Below are positions 1 to 8,529 of a DNA stretch of 24,314 bases, piece after piece. Where the stretch lies: NCBI GenBank assembly GCA_964200075.2, contig CAXNAA020000210.1, positions 1 to 24,314 on the forward strand. Direction: 5' to 3'. The translations under genes were made by a program, and so were the position numbers. Position 1 is the first letter of the stretch; each line of letters starts with the position of its first letter. A model generated the notes under the pieces. That model was not told the origin of the DNA, did not search any database, and saw nothing but the letters and a program-made list of their open reading frames with translations. Source of the stretch: Sphacelaria rigidula (Eukaryota; Phaeophyceae; Sphacelariales).

Positions 1-257
1 GCTTGCTCAATCAAGCTAAACGCATCTATCTGCACCGTCAATTTGCGTCCAATGTTGTGGTGGCAGATAGGGCCAATAGTTATGGGCGCTACCTCACCCA
101 AGTCGCCCTAAAATGGCTATATTTATTGAGTATTTCTTGATGTTAGAAAAATCCTACGACCGCCGGAGGGGGGGGGGGAGGGGGGAGGGGTAAATAGGGT
201 CTCGGAGTTTCTTTTTGGGCACTCTCGAGTCGGACATGGAAAATCGCCCGTAAGTGG
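1..257. other. No gene recognised at left edge
   Basis: A short open reading of about 47 codons from position 3 to 140 is visible but has no recognisable family. The rest is low complexity. The missing first exon of the nucleoredoxin-like gene could lie here or outside the window. Confidence 0.4.
168..190. repeat. Poly-G tract
   Basis: ggaggggggggggg followed by aggggggaggggt, a G run with single A interruptions. Confidence 0.85.
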
Positions 258-508
258 CGCTACGGTAGCGGTGCATAGATATTTTCTGAGGTTCGCATTG
301 TTAAAAGTCCTTTATTTCATCCAAAAAATATACATGATATGTGTGAGAGCACGCCACGATTAGCATTCCAATGCGCTAGGGATAAACTGAATGGGTTTGA
401 TAAAAGGGTAAAGTATGTCCTGACCCATATCCTTGTATAGCTACTAGCTTTATTATAGGAGCGTCTGAATCAGAAAGATCTTGGCCCAAATATGCAACCA
501 CTACTGCA
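258..508 (-). mobile_element. TIR element family 1, copy a (degraded)
   Basis: Beginning with gctacggtagcggtgca, this stretch matches the reverse complement of the copy at 626-881 along its length, including tctgaggtt, tgtcctga.ccata and the far end gcaaccactactgcatta. It is the most diverged of three copies. It encodes nothing convincing. Confidence 0.6.
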
Positions 509-625
509 TTATGACTCCCTTCAGAACTGCCGGTGGACTTGCAAGTGTCATCATCCATCTGGTTGTTCAGGGCGTGAGTGGCTGCCCCGAAGCCGGCGGC
601 ACCGCAGTGTTCGCGGCTGTATTGC

Positions 626-881
626 GCAATGCTACGGTAGGGGTGCACTTTTTTCGCGAAATTATGTCTAGTTCAGAGGTTCCTCACGATTCTAGAAGCA
701 TAAAAATATGGATCAGGACATCCCCGTTTGCAAATTCGTTCGGGATATCCCCAGCACATCGGAGTAGTAATCCTGCCGTACTTTCACCCATTTTCATAGG
801 TCGTGTTTTGCACGAGATAAAGGGCTACTAACAATTGTAACCTCAGAATATATTTGTGCACCCCTAACCGTAGCATTACTC
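626..881 (+). mobile_element. TIR element family 1, copy b
   Basis: About 250 bp bounded by terminal inverted repeats: left aatgctacggtaggggtgca, right tgcacccctaaccgtagcat. The hexamer tattgc occurs directly outside both ends (620-625 and 882-887), a possible target-site duplication. It has no transposase, so it is a MITE-like non-autonomous element. Confidence 0.65.
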
Positions 882-1263
882 TATTGCTGTACCACTCTTC
901 GTCTTGTACAAGCTGTGTGTTGGAGGGGGTCACTGATGACCGGAACAATATAATTCACCCGAACTTGACATGAAGGTGGAACAAGAGCACGGTTCGGACA
1001 AATCGTCGGCGGTTCGAATCACCAAATCCACGATTTTTCAGGCCTGAGTGCTCGAAATAGAGAAAAAAGTCGACCGATGGTCGAAAAGGTTCCCACGAAA
1101 CTTCTGCGCTATTCTGCGTACCTGGGTTGCAACACTGAAAACAAAGCCCAAGGATTGATTCGTACGGTACGAATCAATCACACTAATATCGAGTAATTCC
1201 CATACGAATAATTTATTCGTCCGACCCATGAACAAGTGGCACTGCTGGTCCTATGCAGGCTGG

Positions 1264-1289
1264 GCATATATATATATATATATATATAC
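1264..1289. repeat. (AT)n microsatellite
   Basis: About 12 AT units starting at gggcatatat, roughly 90 bp before the WCPPC exon. It is preceded by caggctgggc, which resembles the first bases of the 7418 element's terminus. Confidence 0.85.
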
Positions 1290-1380
1290 GCCTAAATGCA
1301 AAATTCGCCACCACTCCACATGTCTGACTTTTGTTTCCTCTCCATTTTCCGGGTGTTTCATTGGGCTTTGTTCATCACAG

Positions 1381-1505
1381 ATAGTGGGAGTTTACTTTTC
1401 CGCAGGGTGGTGCCCTCCATGCCAGGCGTTTTCCCCGGTGCTGTCCAAGTGGGCCAAAGAACATTCCAACGAAGTCGTCATCGTTTTCTGCTCTTTCGAC
1501 AAGAG
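1381..1505 (+). CDS. Nucleoredoxin-like exon carrying the WCPPC active site
   Basis: The acceptor is ttcatcacag, ending at 1380, and the donor is ag/gtgggt at 1506. The exon is 125 nt and leaves a phase-2 junction (aag ag|). It encodes IVGVYFSAGWCPPC followed by an alpha-helical stretch and the strand EVVIVFCSFDK. An open frame continues upstream to 1228, but that part translates an (AT)n repeat and is taken as intron. Confidence 0.8.
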
Positions 1506-4000
1506 GTGGGTTTCATAATGTTCGATTTTTTCGTCCTCGTCTTCCCCCATCGAGAACGGACAAGTCTTCTAGGTACGGAGATTTTGTTTCGCTTCGTTCT
1601 TCTCTGTATGGTGGGGCATGACATATTCACACCGCGATACATGGAAGATGCTTTTGTATACCTATATATGTGGCCTGATCGGCTCAGCATGCACAGAGTT
1701 ATGTCGATGTGCTTGAGGTGGCTGAGCGTGGGCACCTGTCACGGCGTAGCCTGTCACAACAATCGAGCAATGACCCGCTTCTCACCGTGATTTTTTCAAC
1801 ATAGTGACTGCTTCTTCCTAACCTTGATTCCAGTATTGCCCCGCGGTAAATAGTTGAGGGACAAATCGGCTTCAATTTTAAGTCGTATTATTGTATCTGT
1901 TCGTGATGTCGACTGGTGGTCGGGTCAAGCGCCCATGAGGGCCAAAACATCGGAAGCGGGGACTGTCCGATGGGGGGGCTGAGCGGTGTGCCTAATGAAA
2001 ATAGTTGGATACGTGACCTGCAGCTGTGTGCGGGCAGATCTTCGGGACTGAGAAGGATCAATTGGCACCACAGTAAATCAAAAGCAGTCAAATCACCGCT
2101 GTTGCGGCTGGTGTCCGATATAGCGATGAATAGCCGCTGTATCGGGCCCGCGCCGTGCCAAGAGATTTCATCGTCGTTATATCGGCCATTTCGTTATTCA
2201 GGCCCTCGCTATATCAGGCCACCTACTGTACACGAAAATAATGTAGCGAAAATAGCTGAGCCGCAATGTGTTGCCACGGCGTTTTTATTTTGTTGTCTGG
2301 GATATGAGTGGATGCGCTTTTTTGCGCAGAGGACCTTTCCCATCTGAAGTAATGTTGCAGAGGCCTTGTTTTCTTTCATTATTTTTGTTCACTATGTTTG
2401 TCTATTCTGTCTCTCTGTTTTTCTTCACTTTTTTTCAGCGAGTGTTTCTGTTTTTTTCTTTTTTCAGGTACGCCTACCATGTGCATAATGACCACGGCTG
2501 AATTCCTGGGGAATCAGTTAATGTGCCACCGTCAATCAATCAAGTCAATCAATCAACGAGTGCCTACGTGGTGCCGGGCACTTGTTCAACACCCAAGGTT
2601 GACCCGGAGAACCATGTACTGTTGATAATCGATTATTTGCGAAAATAGTGATGCTATTGCTATCTTCCATACTCCGCTGCAGCACTATTTTTTCTCATAT
2701 CTTGAAGCCCCTCCCTTCCTCGGAAGGAGTCCGTAGGCTAGGGGGGTCGACCACCCCATCTCTTTCTCCACCCACGCCTATGGTGAGACACCCATGAGGC
2801 AGTGTGGAAATCGTGGCCGTCTCTGGAAGTAGCGATACCAGAAAATGGAGCAACTCATTGGAGGCTGGCATCCAAATACAAAATAATCTGGACGCTTTGG
2901 GCCGAAGAATCTTGACACGATGCAGCTCATCTTACCCTTCATTCGACTCGCCGAACACATGACGGCGCTTCGCGCTTGCTGATTGTTCGCGAGGGTGGTC
3001 CGGCGAAAACCCGGCGTGCTCCGTCCCGGCTTTATAGGGACGCGAGGTCAACGGCCATATGACTATGGCATGCATGATCATAAGTACACCCCCTCCACCC
3101 ACCCCTTACATTTTGGCATCTCGTGAAATTGATCAGCACTCACACAACACATCGAATCTCGTTACTTTTTTCGCCACTCACGTCTGCACCGTTTCAACGA
3201 CGGAAGTCAGACAATCTTCGGCACAAAACCACATACATCTACTAGGATTAGGATTCGAACTCTCATTCCTTTGCCTCAAGAGGTTTCAGTTGTACCATTT
3301 TAATTCAGATCACCGGGGCGCGTACGATGGGCATCTCCCTAAACATGGTTTACCTACATCGGCAGGCTCGTCTGTGACTTGGCCTACCCAGCACACAGAG
3401 CACCGCACGGTACGCGGATTGGAAGGGGATTAGCTATGGGTAGGATCTCAAGCGCATCGGCTAGTATGAAGCGGTGGGCGTGCGCGAACACCTTTGCGAT
3501 TCGACGACGAACTCTAAGGCCGCTCATGATTACCGACGAGTCACATCCAGAGTTTACTGAATAAAACTTACTTGGGTGGAACATCGTCGACACCATAGCT
3601 TCCCTACGACATACCGTCGTAGCTTTAACGAGCATATCCCTGATGCCTAACATTTTGTCCCCGCCCCCACCCGCCCTGCGCCCTTTGTCTGCGCGGTCTG
3701 TTCCCCGTTTCGGCTCGTGCCGTCGGCCCTCACACGAGCAGTGAGCAGCAAATGAAAGATTACATTAACGGCAAAGGCTTCTTGCGCATTCCGTACGGGG
3801 CGGATGATGCTCGAACGAAAGCGGCGAATTCGTTCGGTGTGCAGTCCTTGCCCTCCCTAGTTATTTTGAACGGAGATACCGGCGCGAAGATCACGACGTG
3901 GGGACGTTCTGCCGTGTCCAAGAACCCTTCCCACTGCCTGGAGGAGTGGAAAAAGGGAGGGGACGGGGTGTCCTGGCTTCAGCTTTTCAAGCCATGGTGA
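1381..4000 (+). CDS. Nucleoredoxin/tryparedoxin-like thioredoxin-fold protein, 5'-partial, two exons
   Basis: Two exons, 1381-1505 and 3739-4000, join across a 2,233 bp GT-AG intron (donor gtgggt at 1506, acceptor AG at 3737-3738) in matching phase and give 128 residues ending at a TGA. Seen: a beta strand running into GWCPPC (the redox CxxC is CPPC, from codons at 1411-1422), then VIVFCSFDK, then across the junction SSEQQMKDY, RIPYGADDARTKAANSFGVQ and SLPSLVIL, whose Pro corresponds to the thioredoxin cis-proline. This order and the WCPPC motif are typical of the nucleoredoxin/tryparedoxin branch, which reduces protein disulfides in the cytosol or nucleus. The protein should have about 20-40 more N-terminal residues; the first exon was not found and may lie upstream of the window. 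Exon 1381 begins in phase 0. The fold assignment is firm; substrate and location are not visible. Confidence 0.82.
2110..2223. mobile_element. Relic inverted-repeat element with GATATAGCGA termini
   Basis: Left ggtgtccgatatagcga (2110-2126) and right tcgctatatcaggccacc (2206-2223) are inverted repeats. Sub-terminal gttatatcggcc and ctgtatcggg resemble the same motif. It is ~114 bp, non-coding, in the nucleoredoxin intron. Confidence 0.42.
2490..2605 (-). repeat. TTGATTGA-type dispersed repeat, copy in nucleoredoxin intron
   Basis: The reverse complement reads gttgattgattgacttgatt, then gcacattaactgatt and cagccgtggt, parallel to 16560-16630. Upstream, gttgaacaagtgcc parallels ttgaacacagaagg in that copy. 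Confidence 0.48.
2780..3090. repeat. ~300 bp dispersed repeat, copy 1 (nucleoredoxin intron)
   Basis: Matches 20867-21170 along its length: gtgagacacccatgaggcag, gataccaga, ggcgcttcgc, gcgaaaacccggc, gtcccggct, ggtcaacgg, catgca. One boundary pair begins TG and ends CA, which would allow a small solo LTR, but no target duplication is evident. Confidence 0.65.
3739..4000 (+). CDS. Nucleoredoxin-like terminal exon
   Basis: Starting at 3739, after the AG at 3737-3738, supplies the single base needed to complete the split codon and gives SSEQQMKDY, which matches the family pattern after the FDK/SSDR strand. The nearer AGs at 3744-3745 and 3747-3748 would break the frame, so they are rejected. 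The exon holds the cis-Pro motif (QSLPSLVIL) and a C-terminus ending LFKPW. The stop TGA is at 3998-4000. A methionine codon at 3752 is internal and not the start. Confidence 0.78.
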
Positions 4001-4055
4001 CGTTTATTTTTCATTGCCGGGAGCATCACAAAATAAGATAATAGTGGCCTCCTGT

Positions 4056-4078
4056 ATGTGTGTGTGTGTGTGTGTGTG
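4056..4078. repeat. (TG)n microsatellite
   Basis: An uninterrupted TG run just 3' of the nucleoredoxin-like stop codon, probably in its 3' UTR or flank. Confidence 0.85.
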
Positions 4079-4329
4079 GTGGCTTTTTCGCAAGGTGCTT
4101 CGCTTCTCTTCGTGATGGTTTGCCTTGTGCTATAATACTGGCATCGAAAGTGCGAAATAAGCTGGTGGTCCTGTCCTGTATCGGGTACTTTCCGCCCCTA
4201 GTAGACATGAACTTTCTCATCATTGAAAAAAATATATAAGTGTGGCCCTACGTAAGGTACCTCTTCAGCTTGATCTGTCATGATGATAGTGCTTATGAAT
4301 ATATGGGCCCAGCTACTATGGTAGTTGAG

Positions 4330-4390
4330 GTATTGGGTCAATTGATTGATCGATTGATTGTCGTACAATAACTGATTGGCGGTGTGTTGT
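4330..4390 (+). repeat. TTGATTGA-type dispersed repeat, short copy
   Basis: The segment caattgattgatcgattgat, then tgtcgtacaataactgattgg, matches the core of the other two copies with few changes; flanks do not match well. Confidence 0.42.
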
Positions 4391-4654
4391 GACTTCGGAT
4401 TGTCGAGCTGTAGGAGTGCTTTGCGATCATGGGGACTAACGGTGTTCGTATCACGCAGCCATCCGCGAAGTCTGATCTCCCTCTCGACTGCTTCGACGAC
4501 TCCCTTTGAAGCTGTCGGGTGCGTGGTGAGATTTAAGGATGTTAAGGTGAATGGGCGCGTGATGTGGTTATGTTTGGGGTTATAGCGTCCTCCTGGTTTC
4601 GACACTTCTCGGGCAACCACAGCGAGAGCCGTGTTGTTTTTTCTTGATGTGATG

Positions 4655-4965
4655 GCCGCCGCGCCCCGGTGATGTAATGGTCCGACTGTCGCCATTAGGG
4701 TGGAGAGAACTAGGGTTTGATTCCCGATGCGTTGGGTTTTTTCTTCGCAGTGTCTAATTTCCACCGTGGGGAACGTGAGAAGGTGAGTAAACAAAGTAGT
4801 CGGCTGAGTTTGTTTGACGCGAGTTGATGGGATGCGGGAGTGTTGGTCATGATCCAATCCGCGAGACCAAAATGCACGGCGTGTACCGGGGAGAGATAGG
4901 TTGATCCCTTGAGACCACGGACTCGTCCCGAGGAAGGGGAGGGGTCTAAAGTGCGACAAATAAAT
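4655..4965 (+). mobile_element. tRNA-headed SINE-like repeat, copy 1
   Basis: An A-box-like tgatgtaatgg (4670-4680) and a B-box-like ggtttgattcc (4714-4724) lie 44 nt apart, the spacing in a tRNA-type Pol III promoter. The T-stem taggg/cccga can pair at 4 of 5 positions. The body shared with copies at ~13075 and ~17540 includes gatgcgggagtg, ccggggagaga, ggttgatccc and tgagaccacggactcg. Confidence 0.5.
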
Positions 4966-6085
4966 GAATACATGGGGTACATTCGTTTGTTGGTGTGGTC
5001 ATCCTTTTCAAGTTTTTTGCTCATGTCGAGCTTCCTTTCGAAGTTGTTCAGGTTGGTAATCCAACGAGCGGTTGAATGTGTTATTGGCGGGCAATAGAAC
5101 ATGTCTTCGTGTGACGGAGAACAGGGCGGCTCTTCCAAATAGGCGTGGGTGGAGAAGCAACAATGATAAGTGTGCTGTCTTCGTTTCCGCCGGCATTACC
5201 CCCAGGTGGACTCCTGTTCTTTCTCGTCAAATCTCTATCCTTTCTCCCCCGTCCGCGAGACGAATCCGTGGTCACAAAGTCTTTCGTCTATTGTTGAGCT
5301 CTTGATCCATCTACAATCGTCGCATTTCAATCGTCACAATAAAATATACAACTAGCGTGACTCCTTTCCTCTTACCACAACCGAACAAGAGCCCGAGCAG
5401 CGCGACGACGCACGTCCTCCCATCTATTCCTCTCGGCCGATCTTCCACTGTAGTACAGCCAAAATACCAACTGGACTGGCGAATGCGCTCTCCAGCACGT
5501 TTGACACAACGGTGCAACGACTTGTTTTCCCCACCACTACTCCCTTGGAGGGAGGGGCATGTAGCACTTTGCCTCCGGAGCCAAAGCCTGAGAATAGCCA
5601 AATCGGCGAAAGGAGGGGGCGGGGTACTCATGGTCTTGTATGCAGTAGTCATATGACCATTGTCCTCGCATCCGTACAAAGCCGGCACGGAGCACGCCGC
5701 GGGATGGGGGGGGGAGGGGGGTTGCTGCGCATTTTGCTGTGTTATTTCCTGCATCACACTTGTACTAACCACTTTTCATTGGAACGGGAAAATACGCTGC
5801 CCGAGCGGTACCTGGGTTGTGAGAAAACCGTGGTTTGCCCGAAATATTCGGCGCGGGAGGGTATGTCTCCTGGGAGAAAGGTCGCGACCCCCTTTGTATT
5901 CGCGCAAGAAAGGGACAGCGCAATTGAGTGAACTTTTATCACATTCGTTGTAGTTGGGGCAAAAAACAAACCTTTTGATCTCCGATATGAGTATAAATAT
6001 TTACTTAGTCGTTATGCTTCACTGGTTTCCGCCAACAGGAGGAGACACAAGACAACAGCAGCGGTCTGGATAAAAATGACTGATG
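4966..6085. other. Intergenic stretch without recognised gene
   Basis: Overlapping open frames of 100-150 codons exist on both strands around 5311-5931 but resemble no family and overlap each other. A fragment at 5240-5280 (cccgtccgcgagacgaatcc, gtggtcac) looks like the reverse complement of the SINE-like tail. Confidence 0.45.
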
Positions 6086-6565
6086 ATCAATGCTACAGTA
6101 GGGGTGCACTTTTTGCGCAAAATCTTCCAAGGGTAGGTCGAGAAGAGTATACTCAATTGCGGGGTATTTTAAAAGTCGCACTTGAAGTACACAAATTGGG
6201 GTAGGGTTGTAGGGATCGATCGCTTCCCAGGTATTTTCGGGGTACGAATCCTCAAACGCTACCATAATTTGAATGCCTCAAGTGCGTCTTTCAAAATACC
6301 CCGCAATTGAGTATACTCTACTCGACCTGCCCTTGAAATCTTGTCTGTTTCAGGGGCTCCTAACGATTCTAGATGAACAAGCAAATGGGTCAGGGCATAT
6401 CCCCGTTTGCAAATTACTTCGGGATATCCCTAGCATAATTGGAATAGTAATCCTGGCACACTTTCACTTATTTCGAAAGTAGTCTTGTTTTGGATGAGAC
6501 AAAGGGCTCCTAACATTCCTAACCTCAGAAAGTATTTATTTGTGCAACCCTACCGTAGCGTTACT
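6086..6565 (+). mobile_element. TIR element family 1, copy c, interrupted by a hAT-like MITE
   Basis: The same termini as copy b (left atgctacagtaggggtgca, right tgcaaccctaccgtagcg). The interior matches copy b, but with 208 bp inserted at 6128-6335. The hexamer ctgatg flanks both ends (6080-6085 and 6566-6571). The insertion shows this family was in place before the inserted MITE family. Confidence 0.68.
6128..6335 (+). mobile_element. hAT-like MITE, copy A (nested)
   Basis: 208 bp bounded by caagggtaggtcgag and ctcgacctgcccttg. The terminal inverted repeats run on through gagtatactcaattgcgggg and tattttaaaag for over 45 bp. The flanking 8 bp are aaatcttc (6120-6127) and aaatcttg (6336-6343), a 7/8 target-site duplication. 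An 8 bp duplication and CA(A)GGG termini are typical of hAT elements. No coding capacity. Confidence 0.8.
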
Positions 6566-7417
6566 CTGATGCGACATTGGGGGGGAAACGAGAACCATGC
6601 TTCATCCGCGATTTTTTTTTTCTTGCAGCGATGCTTCAGTTTGTGGAAGGAATGGTTCAAAACACATACACGCACACACATCTGGTGCTTGACCTGGTTG
6701 AGGAATCTGCTGTCACAGTTTTCGGAGAGGAAGCTTTCCGCCGAAAAAGTTGCGAAAGTCTGAAAAAAAAGACATCCCCGTTCGATCAAAATACCCCTTA
6801 CTTCTGCATTTTTTTTAGAGCCACCACTCCATCACATACATGTTATCATCGTTGTCGTTGGGTTGCTGTCGTCGAATATGATGGTGTGTCTTTGTGATAT
6901 TGTTCTTGAATAATATCAGACCAATAAGACGTTTTTTTTCTTTCCTCTATAACTCCCCCCTTCTTTTGAGATGGCACATGTGTAGCGCGTCAAACCTTGT
7001 AATTTGTATTTTCCCGAGTAGTAACCGTGTGTATACTCTCCCCCCTAACCCTTAGACCGTGGTGCGGGTAGTCCATCTGGATCACGCATACCTTTTTCAA
7101 GTGAATATTGATGTCGATTCAGCAGGTGACCTACCCTCGTGGTTAACGGTCGACCCTGAAACTGAAATTTCAACCAAAATAATTATCATCGGTGGGAAGT
7201 GTGTGCCCGACCAATCCTTAAAAGAAACAACACACGCGAAACTTCTGACATGTACATAATTATATATCTTATATGGTGAGCACCCCACAATATCTTGAGC
7301 TTAAATCAAGTTGTCCCGTATGCGTAAAATCTCAACCAGGCTCGTATTACTTATTTTTGTAGCTCTAGACATACGTCACCATCCACAGATGATGGCATTG
7401 ACCGCCATATATATATA
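6566..7417. other. Intergenic stretch without recognised gene
   Basis: T- and A-rich DNA. A short open segment at about 7054-7259, preceded by a pyrimidine tract and AG, looks mildly exon-like, but it has no recognisable domain and no partner exon. Confidence 0.4.
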
Positions 7418-8529
7418 TAGGCTGGGCCAGCCTAAAAGCGGATTTGTACTTTGCAGGCGAATTCGCAATTTTTTTCTTGGAGTTGGAAAATGAAATTTTG
7501 GTAAAATGCCCTTAACTCACGAAAAAAAAAATCGTTGGGACCTCACAGACAGCTTTTCTTCATGCCCTGTTGATTGTCCATACCAAATTTCACTCTCCAA
7601 CTCCAAGAAAAAAATTGCGAATTTACATTTGAAAAACCGAGGCGGCGGAAATTCGGAACAGTATTTTGCAGGCCGTTTATTCGCCCACGTTTGATGTTTG
7701 TGGGTTGAAACTTTGTGCGGGACCTTGCTAGGTCGTGATGAACCAAGATAAATGGGTTAGGTTGGGTTTTATTTTATTTTTTCACTGATTGAGGGCATTC
7801 TAGTATGGTAACGATGATTTTTTTCGAGAACGCCCGAACCTCTCATGAAAAAAAAAAAATGAAGGCCTATTTTTTTTTTTACTCAGCACACCTTTGTCGT
7901 TCTCCATGCCAAGCTTCAAATCACAATTCTAAAAATTGAGCTGAAAAATTGAGTCAAGGCCCAAGAGCAATGTTCATTTCTCCTCATAACTCCCCTAATA
8001 ACACGAAAAAAGATGAGAAAAAACGAAAAAACACCCGGAAAAGCTGTGTTTTGTTTCGTTATGCACTACTAGCGGTTCTCCATACCAAATTTCATAGCAC
8101 AACTCTCAAAAACTGAGACGCGGTATCCAGATTTAGGTAATCTAGTGCCTCTGCTGGTAATATACTGATTTTAGAATGGAACCTTATGTGCGCCATATTT
8201 CGAGATAGATAACGAACTGGGTGAAAGTGAGGGTATCTATCGTCTCCCCATGCTGCAGGGAAGGTCCACACCAAAATCGTCATCATCCGCTTGATCGATC
8301 GTTCGGGGTTTCATATAGGTTTTGATGTAGACGCTATCTCCGCTAGGTATAGGAATTACTGTACATGGGGTTTACTCGACGAGGAAAAATTGGCCCAGAT
8401 TTTTGAGCAGATGGGCACCTTCCCCTTGGTTGGACGATTAATACGATATGCAGATCACGGCCCAACTCGTCTGTGTCGTTGAGACATCGCTTTTAGAGCT
8501 TAAATCCGTTTTTAGGCTGGCCCAGCCTG
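7418..8529. mobile_element. ~1.1 kb non-autonomous element with palindromic terminal inverted repeats
   Basis: The left end taggctgggccagcctaaaa continues gcggattt (7418-7445). The right end aaatccgtttttaggctggc continues ccagcctg (8502-8529). The 28 bp ends are inverted repeats with about two mismatches, and each contains an odd palindrome, aggctgg-N-ccagcct. The interior is AT-rich and has no recognisable transposase. The largest open frame inside the right end (8291-8482, about 63 codons) is unassigned. The left end abuts an (AT)n run, which may be the insertion site. Confidence 0.6.
7460..7624. repeat. Large internal hairpin inside the 1.1 kb element
   Basis: Arm 7460-7503 (aattcgcaatttttttcttg then gagttggaaaatgaaatttt) and arm 7581-7624 are inverted copies about 43 nt long with only a few mismatches, separated by ~77 nt. 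A transcript would fold into a long stem. Confidence 0.7.

Noticed and set aside
990-1035. ggcggttcgaatcacc as a possible tRNA T-arm
   Set aside because: The flanking five bases do not pair, and no matching acceptor or D-arm is visible upstream.
2360-2500. Pyrimidine tract with two strong acceptor-like AGs (tttttttcag) in the nucleoredoxin intron
   Set aside because: The thioredoxin fold is contiguous from 1505 to 3739, and no domain-like sequence follows these sites. An alternative exon cannot be excluded but has no support.
3225-3310. Minus-strand tRNA-like sequence with gagttcgaatcct
   Set aside because: The T-stem and acceptor stem do not form; only the B-box-like string is present.
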